From: Rhodothermaeota bacterium MED-G19 | GTDB lineage: Bacteria; Bacteroidota; Bacteroidia; Cytophagales; MED-G16 | Length of the DNA stretch: 64,000 bases | Direction of reading: 5' to 3' | Assembly: GCA_002457315.1 (NCBI GenBank) | Contig: NTKI01000002.1 | Coordinates: forward strand, 62,001 to 126,000 | Part shown: positions 18,583 to 26,619 of the stretch, one piece after another | Layout of the letters: the number at the start of each line of letters is the position of its first letter | Position numbering within the stretch: the stretch's first letter is position 1 | Program-made: the position numbers and the translations under genes | Notes under the pieces: model-generated | Seen by the model: the letters and a program-made list of their open reading frames with translations, nothing else | The model's database searches: none | Told to the model about the DNA's origin: nothing

Positions 18583-20149
18583 GTATTTCATTAACCATAT
18601 TAAAAGCATTAGATCCATGAAGACCTCCTCCTGGATGAGTTGAAGGACCACAGATAAATAAGTTTTTAATATGAGTTCTATATTGTGATGAAGAAATTGT
18701 TGGTCTCATAAATAAAAATTGATCAAGAGTCATATCACCATGATTAAAACTACCCTCAGTTATCCCTAATGAATTTTCAAAATCTAATGGAGTGGATATG
18801 GAAGAATCAATAATAATATCTGAAAAGTTAGAAATATATTGATCTAATATATTAGTAACATTTTTAATAATATCATCTTTTAAACTTTTATTCCATTCCT
18901 TATTTTTTAATTTATATGGAATATATTGTATTGATGCTGAAAGAACATGCTTACCATTAGGAGCATATCCAGAATTAATTAGGCTAGGAATACAAAACTC
19001 TATACTAGGGGATGATGAAAATCTGCCGTATTTAACTTCATCAAATGCCTTCTCTAAATAATTGATTGATGGAGTGATAGAAAATACAGTTTTTAGCTGA
19101 TCATTATTAACTCCTTTAATCTTTGGTATGGTTTTCAAAGCAAAATGAATTCGAGCAGTACTTCCCCTATACTTTATATTATTTAATTGTGTTCTAATAT
19201 TAGGATTAAGATTTTCAAGCCCTAATAATTTAATACAAGTATTGTTTTGATCCAATCCTGAAATAATATTGTTACAAAAAAACTTTTCGCCATTTTCTAA
19301 AGTTACACCATGACATATATCATCACTACAATCTATAGATATAACCTTAGAGTTTATTTTAATTACTGCCCCATTATCTATAGCTTTATTTTTCAGAACT
19401 TTTGAAAAATTATTTACCCCACCCTTAATAAAATTAGCATCTAAAATATGTGACCCCGAATATAAGTTGTGATGTAAAAAATTTAGAACAGTAGCAGCTG
19501 AATATGGTCCCTGATTCAAATGATGAATACCACTAGCAGAAATAGTACCCCTTAATAGTTTTGATTCAAACCATTCATCTAGTAACTCAGGCATCATCAT
19601 TGGCAATGTTCTTAAAATATCAACAAAACCCCTTGTTCCATGACTCCACATTGGCTTAATCATTTCCTTCATAGACATAGCATCACCTAATCCCATTTTT
19701 TGAATATTAGGAGGTGTTATTTTATAAAGAGGTTTTAAAAAACTAGCTATTTTAGAAATATAATTTGTGAAATCAATCCACTTTTCAGAATCAGACTTTG
19801 AAATTGATTGAATTGATTTTACAGTTTTATTATTATCTCTATTAAAAAAAATATGATCATTTGTATTTGAGTTTAAAGAGATCCTATATATATCATTTTC
19901 TATGTACTCAAGTAAGGATTTATTTATTTTTAAATTTTTAATTACTCTATCGTCTATCCATTTTATATAATCATAAATTAAATTACATTTAAACCCTGGA
20001 GAAAATTCATTTAGGGATGCCATGCCACCTATTTGGTCGCATGACTCAAATAATAATACTGATTTATTTTTCTTAGATAGAAGTGCTGCGGATATTAAAG
20101 AATTTATACCTCCACCAATAACTATATAATCAAATTTCTTATCTACCAT
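18575..20149 (-). CDS. FAD-dependent oxidoreductase, phytoene dehydrogenase/PYROXD2-like (copy 2)
   Basis: This 524-residue flavoprotein opens with the FAD loop YIVIGGGINSLISAALL and ends with the flavin-contact block FICGPSTHPGGGLHGSNAFNMV. It is a diverged paralogue of the gene just upstream: both share DEWFES/F, a GSFNHG/GNIFHG-type motif and the HPGGG tail. Compared with the sister it has Ser instead of the last Gly of the GxGxxG loop (GGGINS) and a less conserved N-terminal region. The genes overlap by 7 bases and are surely co-transcribed. Carotenoid desaturation is unlikely given the neighbours (Rieske, GcvT-like); amine oxidation is inferred. Confidence 0.85.
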   Translation of the reverse strand: MVDKKFDYIVIGGGINSLISAALLSKKNKSVLLFESCDQIGGMASLNEFSPGFKCNLIYDYIKWIDDRVIKNLKINKSLLEYIENDIYRISLNSNTNDHIFFNRDNNKTVKSIQSISKSDSEKWIDFTNYISKIASFLKPLYKITPPNIQKMGLGDAMSMKEMIKPMWSHGTRGFVDILRTLPMMMPELLDEWFESKLLRGTISASGIHHLNQGPYSAATVLNFLHHNLYSGSHILDANFIKGGVNNFSKVLKNKAIDNGAVIKINSKVISIDCSDDICHGVTLENGEKFFCNNIISGLDQNNTCIKLLGLENLNPNIRTQLNNIKYRGSTARIHFALKTIPKIKGVNNDQLKTVFSITPSINYLEKAFDEVKYGRFSSSPSIEFCIPSLINSGYAPNGKHVLSASIQYIPYKLKNKEWNKSLKDDIIKNVTNILDQYISNFSDIIIDSSISTPLDFENSLGITEGSFNHGDMTLDQFLFMRPTISSSQYRTHIKNLFICGPSTHPGGGLHGSNAFNMVNEILK

Positions 20150-21723
20150 ATTTTAAGAATTTTTTTAGCAGCCATTTCTCCCGGAGATCCAGTGACTCCA
20201 CCTCCTGGATGAGTTCCAGAACCACATTGATAATAATTTTTTATAGGCGTAGTATAATCAGCCCATTTGACCGCAGGTCTAAATGAAAACAGTTGTTGTA
20301 ATGTTAATTCACCATGAAAAATATTTCCTTCTGTTAATCCAAAAGTTTTTTCTAAGTCCATTGGAGTGAGAACTTGGCGATGTAAAATTAAGTCTTTTAT
20401 GTTGGGGGCAAATCGTGAAAGAGTATTAACAACTGCATCGCCAAAGGCTTCTCTTTTGTTATCATCCCAGCCACCATTTATATTATATGGTGCATACTGT
20501 ACAAAACATGACATAACGTGTTTCCCTGGTGGTGCCATAGTAGGATCTAGAACTGAAGGTAAAATAATATCCATATAAGGCTCTTTAGAAAAATTACCAT
20601 ATTTAGCATCATCATATGCTCTTTCAAGATGATCATAACTAGGGCTTATTGAAATAGCTCCTCTTAAATGGGGCCCATCTCCAGGTAAAGATGTAAAATT
20701 AGGCAATCCATCAAGTGCTAAATTTACCTTACCTGAAGAACCTCTAATTCTAAAATTTTTAATATCTCTAACAAAATCTTCAGGAAGATCACTTTCATCT
20801 ATCATTTTAAGAAATGTTAGTTTTGGATCTAAACCTGAAATTACTATATCTGATTTATATTCATTACCATTCTCTAATGCAACACCTACAGCTTCACCAT
20901 TCTTAACAATTACTTTATCAACTGAAGCTTCCGTTAAAATTTCAGCACCAAAATGCTTAGCAGAACGAGCTATTGTCATACTTAATTCACCAGTTCCTCC
21001 TCTTTGGAAACCCCAAGCCCTAAAAGATCCATCGATATCACCCATATAATGATGAAGCATAACATAAGCAGATCCTGGAGACCTTGGACCCATAAAAGTT
21101 CCAATAATCCCACTTGCTGACATTGTAGCTTTGAGAGGTTCAAATTCAAACCATTCATCAAGAAAATCTGCAGAGCTCATTGTCATGAGTTTACATAAAT
21201 ATTCAAAAGTCTCATTATTTAAACCTTTTACATGACCTAATAAACTTTTCAAAGAAAGCAGATCATTAATGCTAGGTCTTATTGCATTTGGGGCAATTGT
21301 CTCTAGAATTGGCCTTACTGCCATACCTACCTGACCCATCAATGGACCAAACCTAGTATAATTTTCAGCATCTTTTTTAGAGTGTCTATATATTTCCTTG
21401 TAAGTTTGATCGTAGTCAGATGTTCTAAATAAATAGTCATTATCTAGAGGAGTAAATGTACTCTCTAGTGGTAATATTTCAAGACCAAAACGTGGTAACA
21501 TTAGTTCTCTTATAACATTAGCCTTTAACAAACTCACAACATATGAACAAACTGAAAATTTAAATCCAGGAAAAACTTCTTCTGTAACTGCTGCTCCTCC
21601 CAGTACATGTCTTCTCTCTAAAACTAATACCTTTTTTCCAGCTTTTGACAAATAAGCAGCAGCAGTTAAACCATTATGACCACCTCCTATTATAATTGCA
21701 TCATACTTATCTAATCTGGACAT
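20143..21723 (-). CDS. FAD-dependent oxidoreductase, PYROXD2-like (copy 1)
   Basis: The 526-residue flavoprotein has the dinucleotide loop IIGGGHNGLTAAAYL, then LERRHVLGGAAVTEEVFPGF, GNIFHGELTLQQLFSFRPA and the tail YQCGSGTHPGGGVTGSPG. These blocks match, from memory, the PYROXD2 branch of the phytoene-desaturase superfamily rather than carotenoid CrtI. The biochemical role of that branch is poorly known; human PYROXD2 has been linked genetically to methylamine metabolite levels (recollection). It overlaps the GcvT-like gene by 13 bases and the second FAD gene by 7, giving a tight three-gene unit. Confidence 0.87.
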   Translation of the reverse strand: MSRLDKYDAIIIGGGHNGLTAAAYLSKAGKKVLVLERRHVLGGAAVTEEVFPGFKFSVCSYVVSLLKANVIRELMLPRFGLEILPLESTFTPLDNDYLFRTSDYDQTYKEIYRHSKKDAENYTRFGPLMGQVGMAVRPILETIAPNAIRPSINDLLSLKSLLGHVKGLNNETFEYLCKLMTMSSADFLDEWFEFEPLKATMSASGIIGTFMGPRSPGSAYVMLHHYMGDIDGSFRAWGFQRGGTGELSMTIARSAKHFGAEILTEASVDKVIVKNGEAVGVALENGNEYKSDIVISGLDPKLTFLKMIDESDLPEDFVRDIKNFRIRGSSGKVNLALDGLPNFTSLPGDGPHLRGAISISPSYDHLERAYDDAKYGNFSKEPYMDIILPSVLDPTMAPPGKHVMSCFVQYAPYNINGGWDDNKREAFGDAVVNTLSRFAPNIKDLILHRQVLTPMDLEKTFGLTEGNIFHGELTLQQLFSFRPAVKWADYTTPIKNYYQCGSGTHPGGGVTGSPGEMAAKKILKIW

Positions 21724-22949
21724 GACATTTTTCTTTTAGGATTGTAAAAAGGGGTTTTAACAATTTTAGCAGGTGTTAGGTGTCTGTAATGTTCAACCTT
21801 AATCTCAAAATCTAAGATAGTATCTAAAGAAGAATACTTTGAATTAACGTGAGCAAGTGCAATATATTTCTTAAGAATAGGTGACCAACATCCACTTGTT
21901 GCATATCCAACTTGACTTTTATTATAATAAAGAGGTACACTATCTCTCCATGCAGCATGGGGAAGATCTGGAGCTAATCCTACTTTTTTATAAAGTTTTT
22001 CTAGGTCATCCCATAAAATTTCAATCCCAACAAATCTCCAGTGCGATGGATTTTTATTTTCATTTTTAAGTGCTTTATAGCCAATAAAATTTCCTGAATT
22101 TAATTTTACGGTCCAGCCCAAACCTAATTCATATGGAGAAGATTTTCTATCTTCAATAAGTGCATGTCTTGAAGAAATATAATCTACATCTAAAAGAATA
22201 AGAGATGCTTCTATTCTAGAAATATCTAAAGCATTAAGCCCAGCAGGAGTTATACCAAAATCTTTACCTTTTTTAATTAAAATATCCCAAATTTTCAAAG
22301 AGTCACTAGGTTTTATCCAGATCTCATAGCCCAAATCCCCTGTGTATCCTGTTCTTGAAATAGATACTTCAATACCATTAAAATCAGTGTTAATTATTCT
22401 AAAAAACTTTAAATCATTTATAGATTTAGATGAAATAGAATTGATAATATCTCTAGAGTTTGGTCCTTGAAGTGCTAAAGCAGAGATCATTTCTGACTCA
22501 TCATGAATGTCAACATCCATACCATAAGAATTTAATTCCAACCAATATAAATTAGGTTCTGCACTTGTTAACCTAAAATCCTCTTTATCTAGCCTTTGAA
22601 TTGTACCATCATCTATAACCTTTCCATTTTCATCACACCATGAAGAATACATTACCTGACCTACTTCACATATATTAATATTTCTTGTAACTAATCTATT
22701 TAGAAATAACTTTGAATCTTTTCCCTTAATTCTATACTTATACAATGGTGATATATCTAATAACCCTGCTTTAGTCCTAATGGCAAAATATTCATTATCA
22801 TGATGTAAATCATATTTTGTTGATGCCAAAAAACCACCCCATCTTTTCCACTCTTGAGACATATTAATTTTGGATGTTCTTTCAAAAAATGGTGAAATTT
22901 TTAATTGAGTATTAGCAGTAAATTTACTAGATTTTTTACCCGAAATCAT
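21711..22949 (-). CDS. GcvT-like aminomethyltransferase family protein
   Basis: The 412-residue protein follows the glycine-cleavage T-protein fold: AGLLDISPLYKYRIKG near 61-76, the NGKVIDDGTIQRL segment with D113/D114 at the catalytic aspartate position, ALQGPNSRD, and the folate-binding SRTGYTGDLGYEIW. True gcvT is usually about 360 residues and sits with gcvH/gcvP; here the partners are two FAD oxidoreductases, so it more likely passes a methyl or methylene group from an N- (or S-) methylated compound to tetrahydrofolate. DmdA-like DMSP demethylase activity is an alternative. First gene of the minus-strand unit, 30 bases after prfB. Confidence 0.85.
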   Translation of the reverse strand: MISGKKSSKFTANTQLKISPFFERTSKINMSQEWKRWGGFLASTKYDLHHDNEYFAIRTKAGLLDISPLYKYRIKGKDSKLFLNRLVTRNINICEVGQVMYSSWCDENGKVIDDGTIQRLDKEDFRLTSAEPNLYWLELNSYGMDVDIHDESEMISALALQGPNSRDIINSISSKSINDLKFFRIINTDFNGIEVSISRTGYTGDLGYEIWIKPSDSLKIWDILIKKGKDFGITPAGLNALDISRIEASLILLDVDYISSRHALIEDRKSSPYELGLGWTVKLNSGNFIGYKALKNENKNPSHWRFVGIEILWDDLEKLYKKVGLAPDLPHAAWRDSVPLYYNKSQVGYATSGCWSPILKKYIALAHVNSKYSSLDTILDFEIKVEHYRHLTPAKIVKTPFYNPKRKMSCPD

Positions 22950-22979
22950 AAATTAATATTAGGGTGTAAGTTTATTAAT

Positions 22980-24063
22980 TTAATTGTCTTTTTCCAATAG
23001 AAAAGCTTTAATAAAATCATTAATATCTCCATCCAAAACATTATTCACATCCCCTCTCTCAACCCCTGTTCTTACATCTTTAATCATTTTATAAGGATGG
23101 AGAACATAATTTCTAATTTGGGAACCAAAATCAATCTTTAATTTAGTACTATCCCTTTCATCCTTTTCTTTATTTACTTTATCAACCTCTATTTGATATA
23201 ACTTAGATTTCAACATATTTAAAGCTTTTTCTTTATTTAATATTTGACTCCTCTCCTGCTGACACTCTATAATTAGACCAGAAGGCTCATGTTTAAGTCT
23301 AACCGCGGATTCAATTTTGTTTACACTTTGACCTCCTGCCCCACTAGCCCTAAATGTTTCCCACTCTATATCAGCTGGGTTAATATTTATTTCTATAGTT
23401 TCATCAACTTCAGGGTATGCAAATACAGAAGCAAAAGAAGTATGTCTCCTCGCTCCAGAATCAAAGGGGGAAATTCTTACTAATCTGTGCACTCCAATCT
23501 CTGATTTTAAATTACCGTAAGCAAATTGACCTTCAATTCCCAAAATTGCAGATTTTATTCCAGCAGTATCTCCAGGTTGAACATTTACCTTTTTAACAAT
23601 AAAATTTTGAGATTCTGCCCACATAATATACATTCTCATCAATATACTTGCCCAGTCTTGACTCTCAGTTCCTCCGGCACCTGGATTAATTTCAATTATT
23701 GCGCTCATTTGATCTTCTTTACTTGAAAGCATCTTCTTGAACTCAAGCTTTTCAATTAAATCTAATGTTTTGGTATATTCTATTTCTATTTCTTCTTCAT
23801 CAACTTCACCTGATTCATAAAATTCAAATAAAGTCTCTAGATCGGATATTGAGCTGGTAATATTATCATATGCTACGATCCAAACTTTATTAGAAGATAT
23901 TTCTTTTAAGACTTTTTCTGCTTTTTCTCTATTATTCCAGAAGTCAGGTTCAAGAGAAACCTCTTCTTTTGAAGAAATTAGTTTTTTTCTTTTTTCATAG
24001 TCAAAGATAGCCCCTTAGAGCCGAGGCACGCTTTGTTAAATTATTAATCTGGTCTATATTCAT
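22980..24063 (-). CDS. prfB: Peptide chain release factor 2 (programmed +1 frameshift)
   Basis: RF2 ends translation at UGA and UAA. Translation starts at ATG 24063 ([20 protein letters not shown]) and meets an in-frame TGA at codon 21 (24001-24003); skipping the T at 24003 gives GAC and an open frame to 22980, about 360 residues in all. Evidence for RF2 is the SPF recognition motif ([17 protein letters not shown]) and the GGQ motif ([11 protein letters not shown]). The ATG overlaps the ilvE stop (TAATG). The 250-residue open frame starting at 23732 is only the 3' part. See the frameshift-site entry. Confidence 0.95.
24000..24015 (-). promoter_or_regulatory. RF2 autoregulatory frameshift site
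   Basis: The minus strand reads AGGGGCTATCTTTGAC, nearly identical to the E. coli prfB site AGGGGGTATCTTTGAC: an internal Shine-Dalgarno-like AGGGG, a 3-base spacer, the slippery CTT and the UGA-C context. When RF2 is scarce the ribosome slips +1 and makes more RF2 (established mechanism). It is notable that the SD-like element is kept in a phylum whose initiation hardly uses Shine-Dalgarno pairing. Confidence 0.95.
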
Positions 24064-25118
24064 TAATTTAATTTAAGTATCCAACCAAATTTATCTTCAG
24101 TTTCTCCATACTTTATTGAATTAAGTGATTTGAGTAAAGTAGATGAAATAGAGTCTCTAGATAATTGAGGTATATGATATTTTTTATTTTTATATCCAAT
24201 AGTCTTTATTGGGGCAATAGTTGCAGCAGTTCCTGCACCAAAAACCTCCTTAATTGAATTATTATCTAAAGAATTAATTATTTCATCAACAGAGATTTTT
24301 CTTATTTCAATGTCAATACCAAGATCTTTACTCAGAATAATAATACTATCTCTAGTGACTCCATCTAAAACAGTGTCACCGAGAGGTGGTGTTATTAATT
24401 TATTATCTATAACAAAAAATAAATTCATTGTTCCTGACTCTTCAACATACTTATGTTCTTTACCATCTGTCCATATTAACTGATGAAACCCATCTTTTTG
24501 GGCTTCGACAGAAGGATAAAGGGCTGCAGCATAATTTGCTGCTGTCTTTGAAAAACCTACACCACCTGAAACAGCTCTAGTAAATTTAGTCTCTATTTTA
24601 ACATTTACAGGTTCAGAATAATACCCACCTGCAAGGCCACAGATAATAATAAAAACATATTTATCTCCTGGTTTTATTCCAATATAGGAGTCCATAGCAA
24701 ACATCAGTGGACGGATATATAATGAGCTATTTTCTTGAGACGGAACCCATCTTTTATCAATTTTTAATAATTCAGTTATTGATTGAATAAAATACTTTTC
24801 TGGAAATGTTGGCATGCACATTCTTTGAGCACTTTTATTAAATCTAGTAGCATTCTTATCTGGACGAAAAATAAGAATCTCATCTTTCTTATTCTTGTAT
24901 GCTTTTAAACCTTCAAAAATTGTCTGACCATAATGGAGTGTTGTGCAGGCTGGAGATAAATTTAAATCTTCATGAGGGGTAATTCTAAAATTTGACCACT
25001 TGCCATCTTCATAATCAGCAATAAACATATGATCAGAATGATATTTACAGAAACCAAGATCTGAAAAATTAACTTTAGTAAGTTTTGATTCTCTAACTCT
25101 CTTAACATTAATTTTCAT
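24063..25118 (-). CDS. ilvE: Branched-chain amino acid aminotransferase
   Basis: IlvE interconverts Leu, Ile and Val with their 2-oxo acids using PLP. The 351-residue fold-type IV enzyme shows HYGQTIFEGLKAY, the segment SGGVGFSKTAANYAAALYPS with K191 as the probable PLP lysine, and EESGTMNLFFV, VLDGVTRDSI and FGAGTAATI downstream. It resembles the eukaryote-like BCAT group rather than E. coli IlvE. It overlaps prfB by one base and lies 9 bases after the ABC ATPase gene. The leucine genes are elsewhere in the window (52-56 kb). Confidence 0.94.
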   Translation of the reverse strand: MKINVKRVRESKLTKVNFSDLGFCKYHSDHMFIADYEDGKWSNFRITPHEDLNLSPACTTLHYGQTIFEGLKAYKNKKDEILIFRPDKNATRFNKSAQRMCMPTFPEKYFIQSITELLKIDKRWVPSQENSSLYIRPLMFAMDSYIGIKPGDKYVFIIICGLAGGYYSEPVNVKIETKFTRAVSGGVGFSKTAANYAAALYPSVEAQKDGFHQLIWTDGKEHKYVEESGTMNLFFVIDNKLITPPLGDTVLDGVTRDSIIILSKDLGIDIEIRKISVDEIINSLDNNSIKEVFGAGTAATIAPIKTIGYKNKKYHIPQLSRDSISSTLLKSLNSIKYGETEDKFGWILKLN

Positions 25119-25127
25119 AAGTTAAAA

Positions 25128-25811
25128 TTAATTTTTTTTATCAGAAGAAATCAAACCATCTTTTAATCTTACAATTCTCTTAGAGTATTTTGCAATAGCT
25201 TCCTCATGAGTAACCATAATAATAGTATTTCCTCTGTCATGTAATATTGAAAAAAGATCCATTATACTATGTGATGTCTTACTATCCAAGTTACCTGTTG
25301 GCTCATCAGCTAAAATTATACTTGGATTGTTTACAAGCGCCCTTGCAATAGCTACTCTCTGCCTCTGTCCCCCAGATAATTCATTTGGTTTGTGAGTTGC
25401 TCTATCTACTAGATCAACATCTTTAAGTGCTCCCATTGCCATTTCATTTCTTTCACTTGATGAATATCCTGCATAAACTAAAGGTAAAGAAACATTATCC
25501 AAAGCAGAGGCTCTAGGAAGCAAATTGAATGTTTGAAAAACAAATCCAATTTCTTTATTTCTTATATCAGCGAGTTCGTTTTCAGACATGTTGCTAACAT
25601 CTTTACTATTAAGCTTGTATTTTCCACCCGTTGGAGAATCTAAACAACCAATTATGTTCATCAAAGTAGATTTTCCTGAACCTGATGCTCCCATGAAAGA
25701 AACATATTCATTCTTTTTTATATCAACACTAATTGAATCAAGAGCTTTAACAGTTTGCGTACCTACAAAGTAATGCCTAGAAATATCCTGAACTTCAATA
25801 ATATTTTTCAT
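25128..25811 (-). CDS. ABC transporter ATP-binding protein (LolD/MacB type)
   Basis: The 227 residues hold Walker [10 protein letters not shown] (41-49), the Q-loop [10 protein letters not shown], the signature LSGGQ (145-149) and Walker [13 protein letters not shown], plus the H-loop [16 protein letters not shown] and the short length are typical of the MacB/LolD/FtsE group that drives lipoprotein release or export. No permease gene is adjacent, so the partner must be encoded elsewhere. It lies 9 bases before ilvE on the same strand and is divergent from the TerC gene. Confidence 0.9.
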   Translation of the reverse strand: MKNIIEVQDISRHYFVGTQTVKALDSISVDIKKNEYVSFMGASGSGKSTLMNIIGCLDSPTGGKYKLNSKDVSNMSENELADIRNKEIGFVFQTFNLLPRASALDNVSLPLVYAGYSSSERNEMAMGALKDVDLVDRATHKPNELSGGQRQRVAIARALVNNPSIILADEPTGNLDSKTSHSIMDLFSILHDRGNTIIMVTHEEAIAKYSKRIVRLKDGLISSDKKN

Positions 25812-25899
25812 ATTAATATTTTAATTTCGCTATGTAAATTAGATGCCAAAGTAAACAAAATTGCTCTTATTATTTTAAGATATATTAATTTATAATCAA

Positions 25900-26619
25900 A
25901 TGGAAATATTTTTTCAGTTAGAAACTTATATAGCACTATTCACATTAACAATTATAGAAATAATTTTAGGTATAGATAATATAATATTTATATCAATTAT
26001 AACTAATAAGGTAAATAAAGAGGATAGACAGAAAGCCAGAGTTATTGGTCTTCTACTAGCTCTTGTCTTAAGGATTATTATGTTGTTTGGATTGACTTGG
26101 TTTATTGGTCTGACAAAACCAATTTTTCTTGATTTCAGCATAAAAGATCTTATTTTATTTTTTGGAGGAGTATTTTTAATTTTCAAAAGTGCTCTTGAAA
26201 TATCTCATAAGATAAATGTGAATTTTGATGAAAAAATAATTATAGAGAAATCTGTATCATTTGGATCAGTGATTTGGCAAATTGTAGCAGTTGATTTTGT
26301 GTTTTCTGTTGACTCTATTCTAACTGCAATTGGCTTGACAGAAATTTTATTATTGATGATTGTTGCGGTAGTAATATCAATTCTTTTTATGATTTTTTAT
26401 TCATCAAAAATCAGTGACATAATTGATAGATATCCTTCTCTTGAAATTTTAGCTTTATGCTTTTTAATTCTAATTGGATTCACGTTAATTCTTGAAGCAG
26501 CACACTATGAAATTCCAAAAGGGTTCATTTACTTCGCCCTTTTCTTTACATTAGGTGTAGAATTATTAAATATAAGATTTAGAAGAGTAAGCCTAAAGAG
26601 AATAAAAATTAAAAAATAA
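25900..26619 (+). CDS. TerC family integral membrane protein
   Basis: The 239-residue membrane protein has about seven hydrophobic segments and the TerC hallmarks EIILGIDNIIFISI (acidic residues in a membrane helix) and VAVDFVFSVDSILTAIGL. Members have been tied to tellurite resistance, Mn2+ export and metalation of secreted proteins (family knowledge); which applies here is open. It is a single plus-strand gene ending base-to-base with the convergent 1411-residue protein gene. Confidence 0.9.
   Translation: MEIFFQLETYIALFTLTIIEIILGIDNIIFISIITNKVNKEDRQKARVIGLLLALVLRIIMLFGLTWFIGLTKPIFLDFSIKDLILFFGGVFLIFKSALEISHKINVNFDEKIIIEKSVSFGSVIWQIVAVDFVFSVDSILTAIGLTEILLLMIVAVVISILFMIFYSSKISDIIDRYPSLEILALCFLILIGFTLILEAAHYEIPKGFIYFALFFTLGVELLNIRFRRVSLKRIKIKK

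Noticed and set aside
18575-21723. Carotenoid desaturase (crtI) pair
   Set aside because: The superfamily is right, but motifs resemble the PYROXD2 branch, and no crtB, crtY or crtZ lies nearby.
21711-22949. Glycine cleavage T-protein gcvT proper
   Set aside because: The sequence is longer than usual, has no gcvH/gcvP neighbours, and is locked to two flavoprotein genes.
22980-23732. A 250-residue release factor taken as a complete or truncated gene
   Set aside because: The frame continues upstream to a canonical +1 frameshift site and an ATG at 24063, so this is the 3' part of full-length prfB, not a pseudogene.
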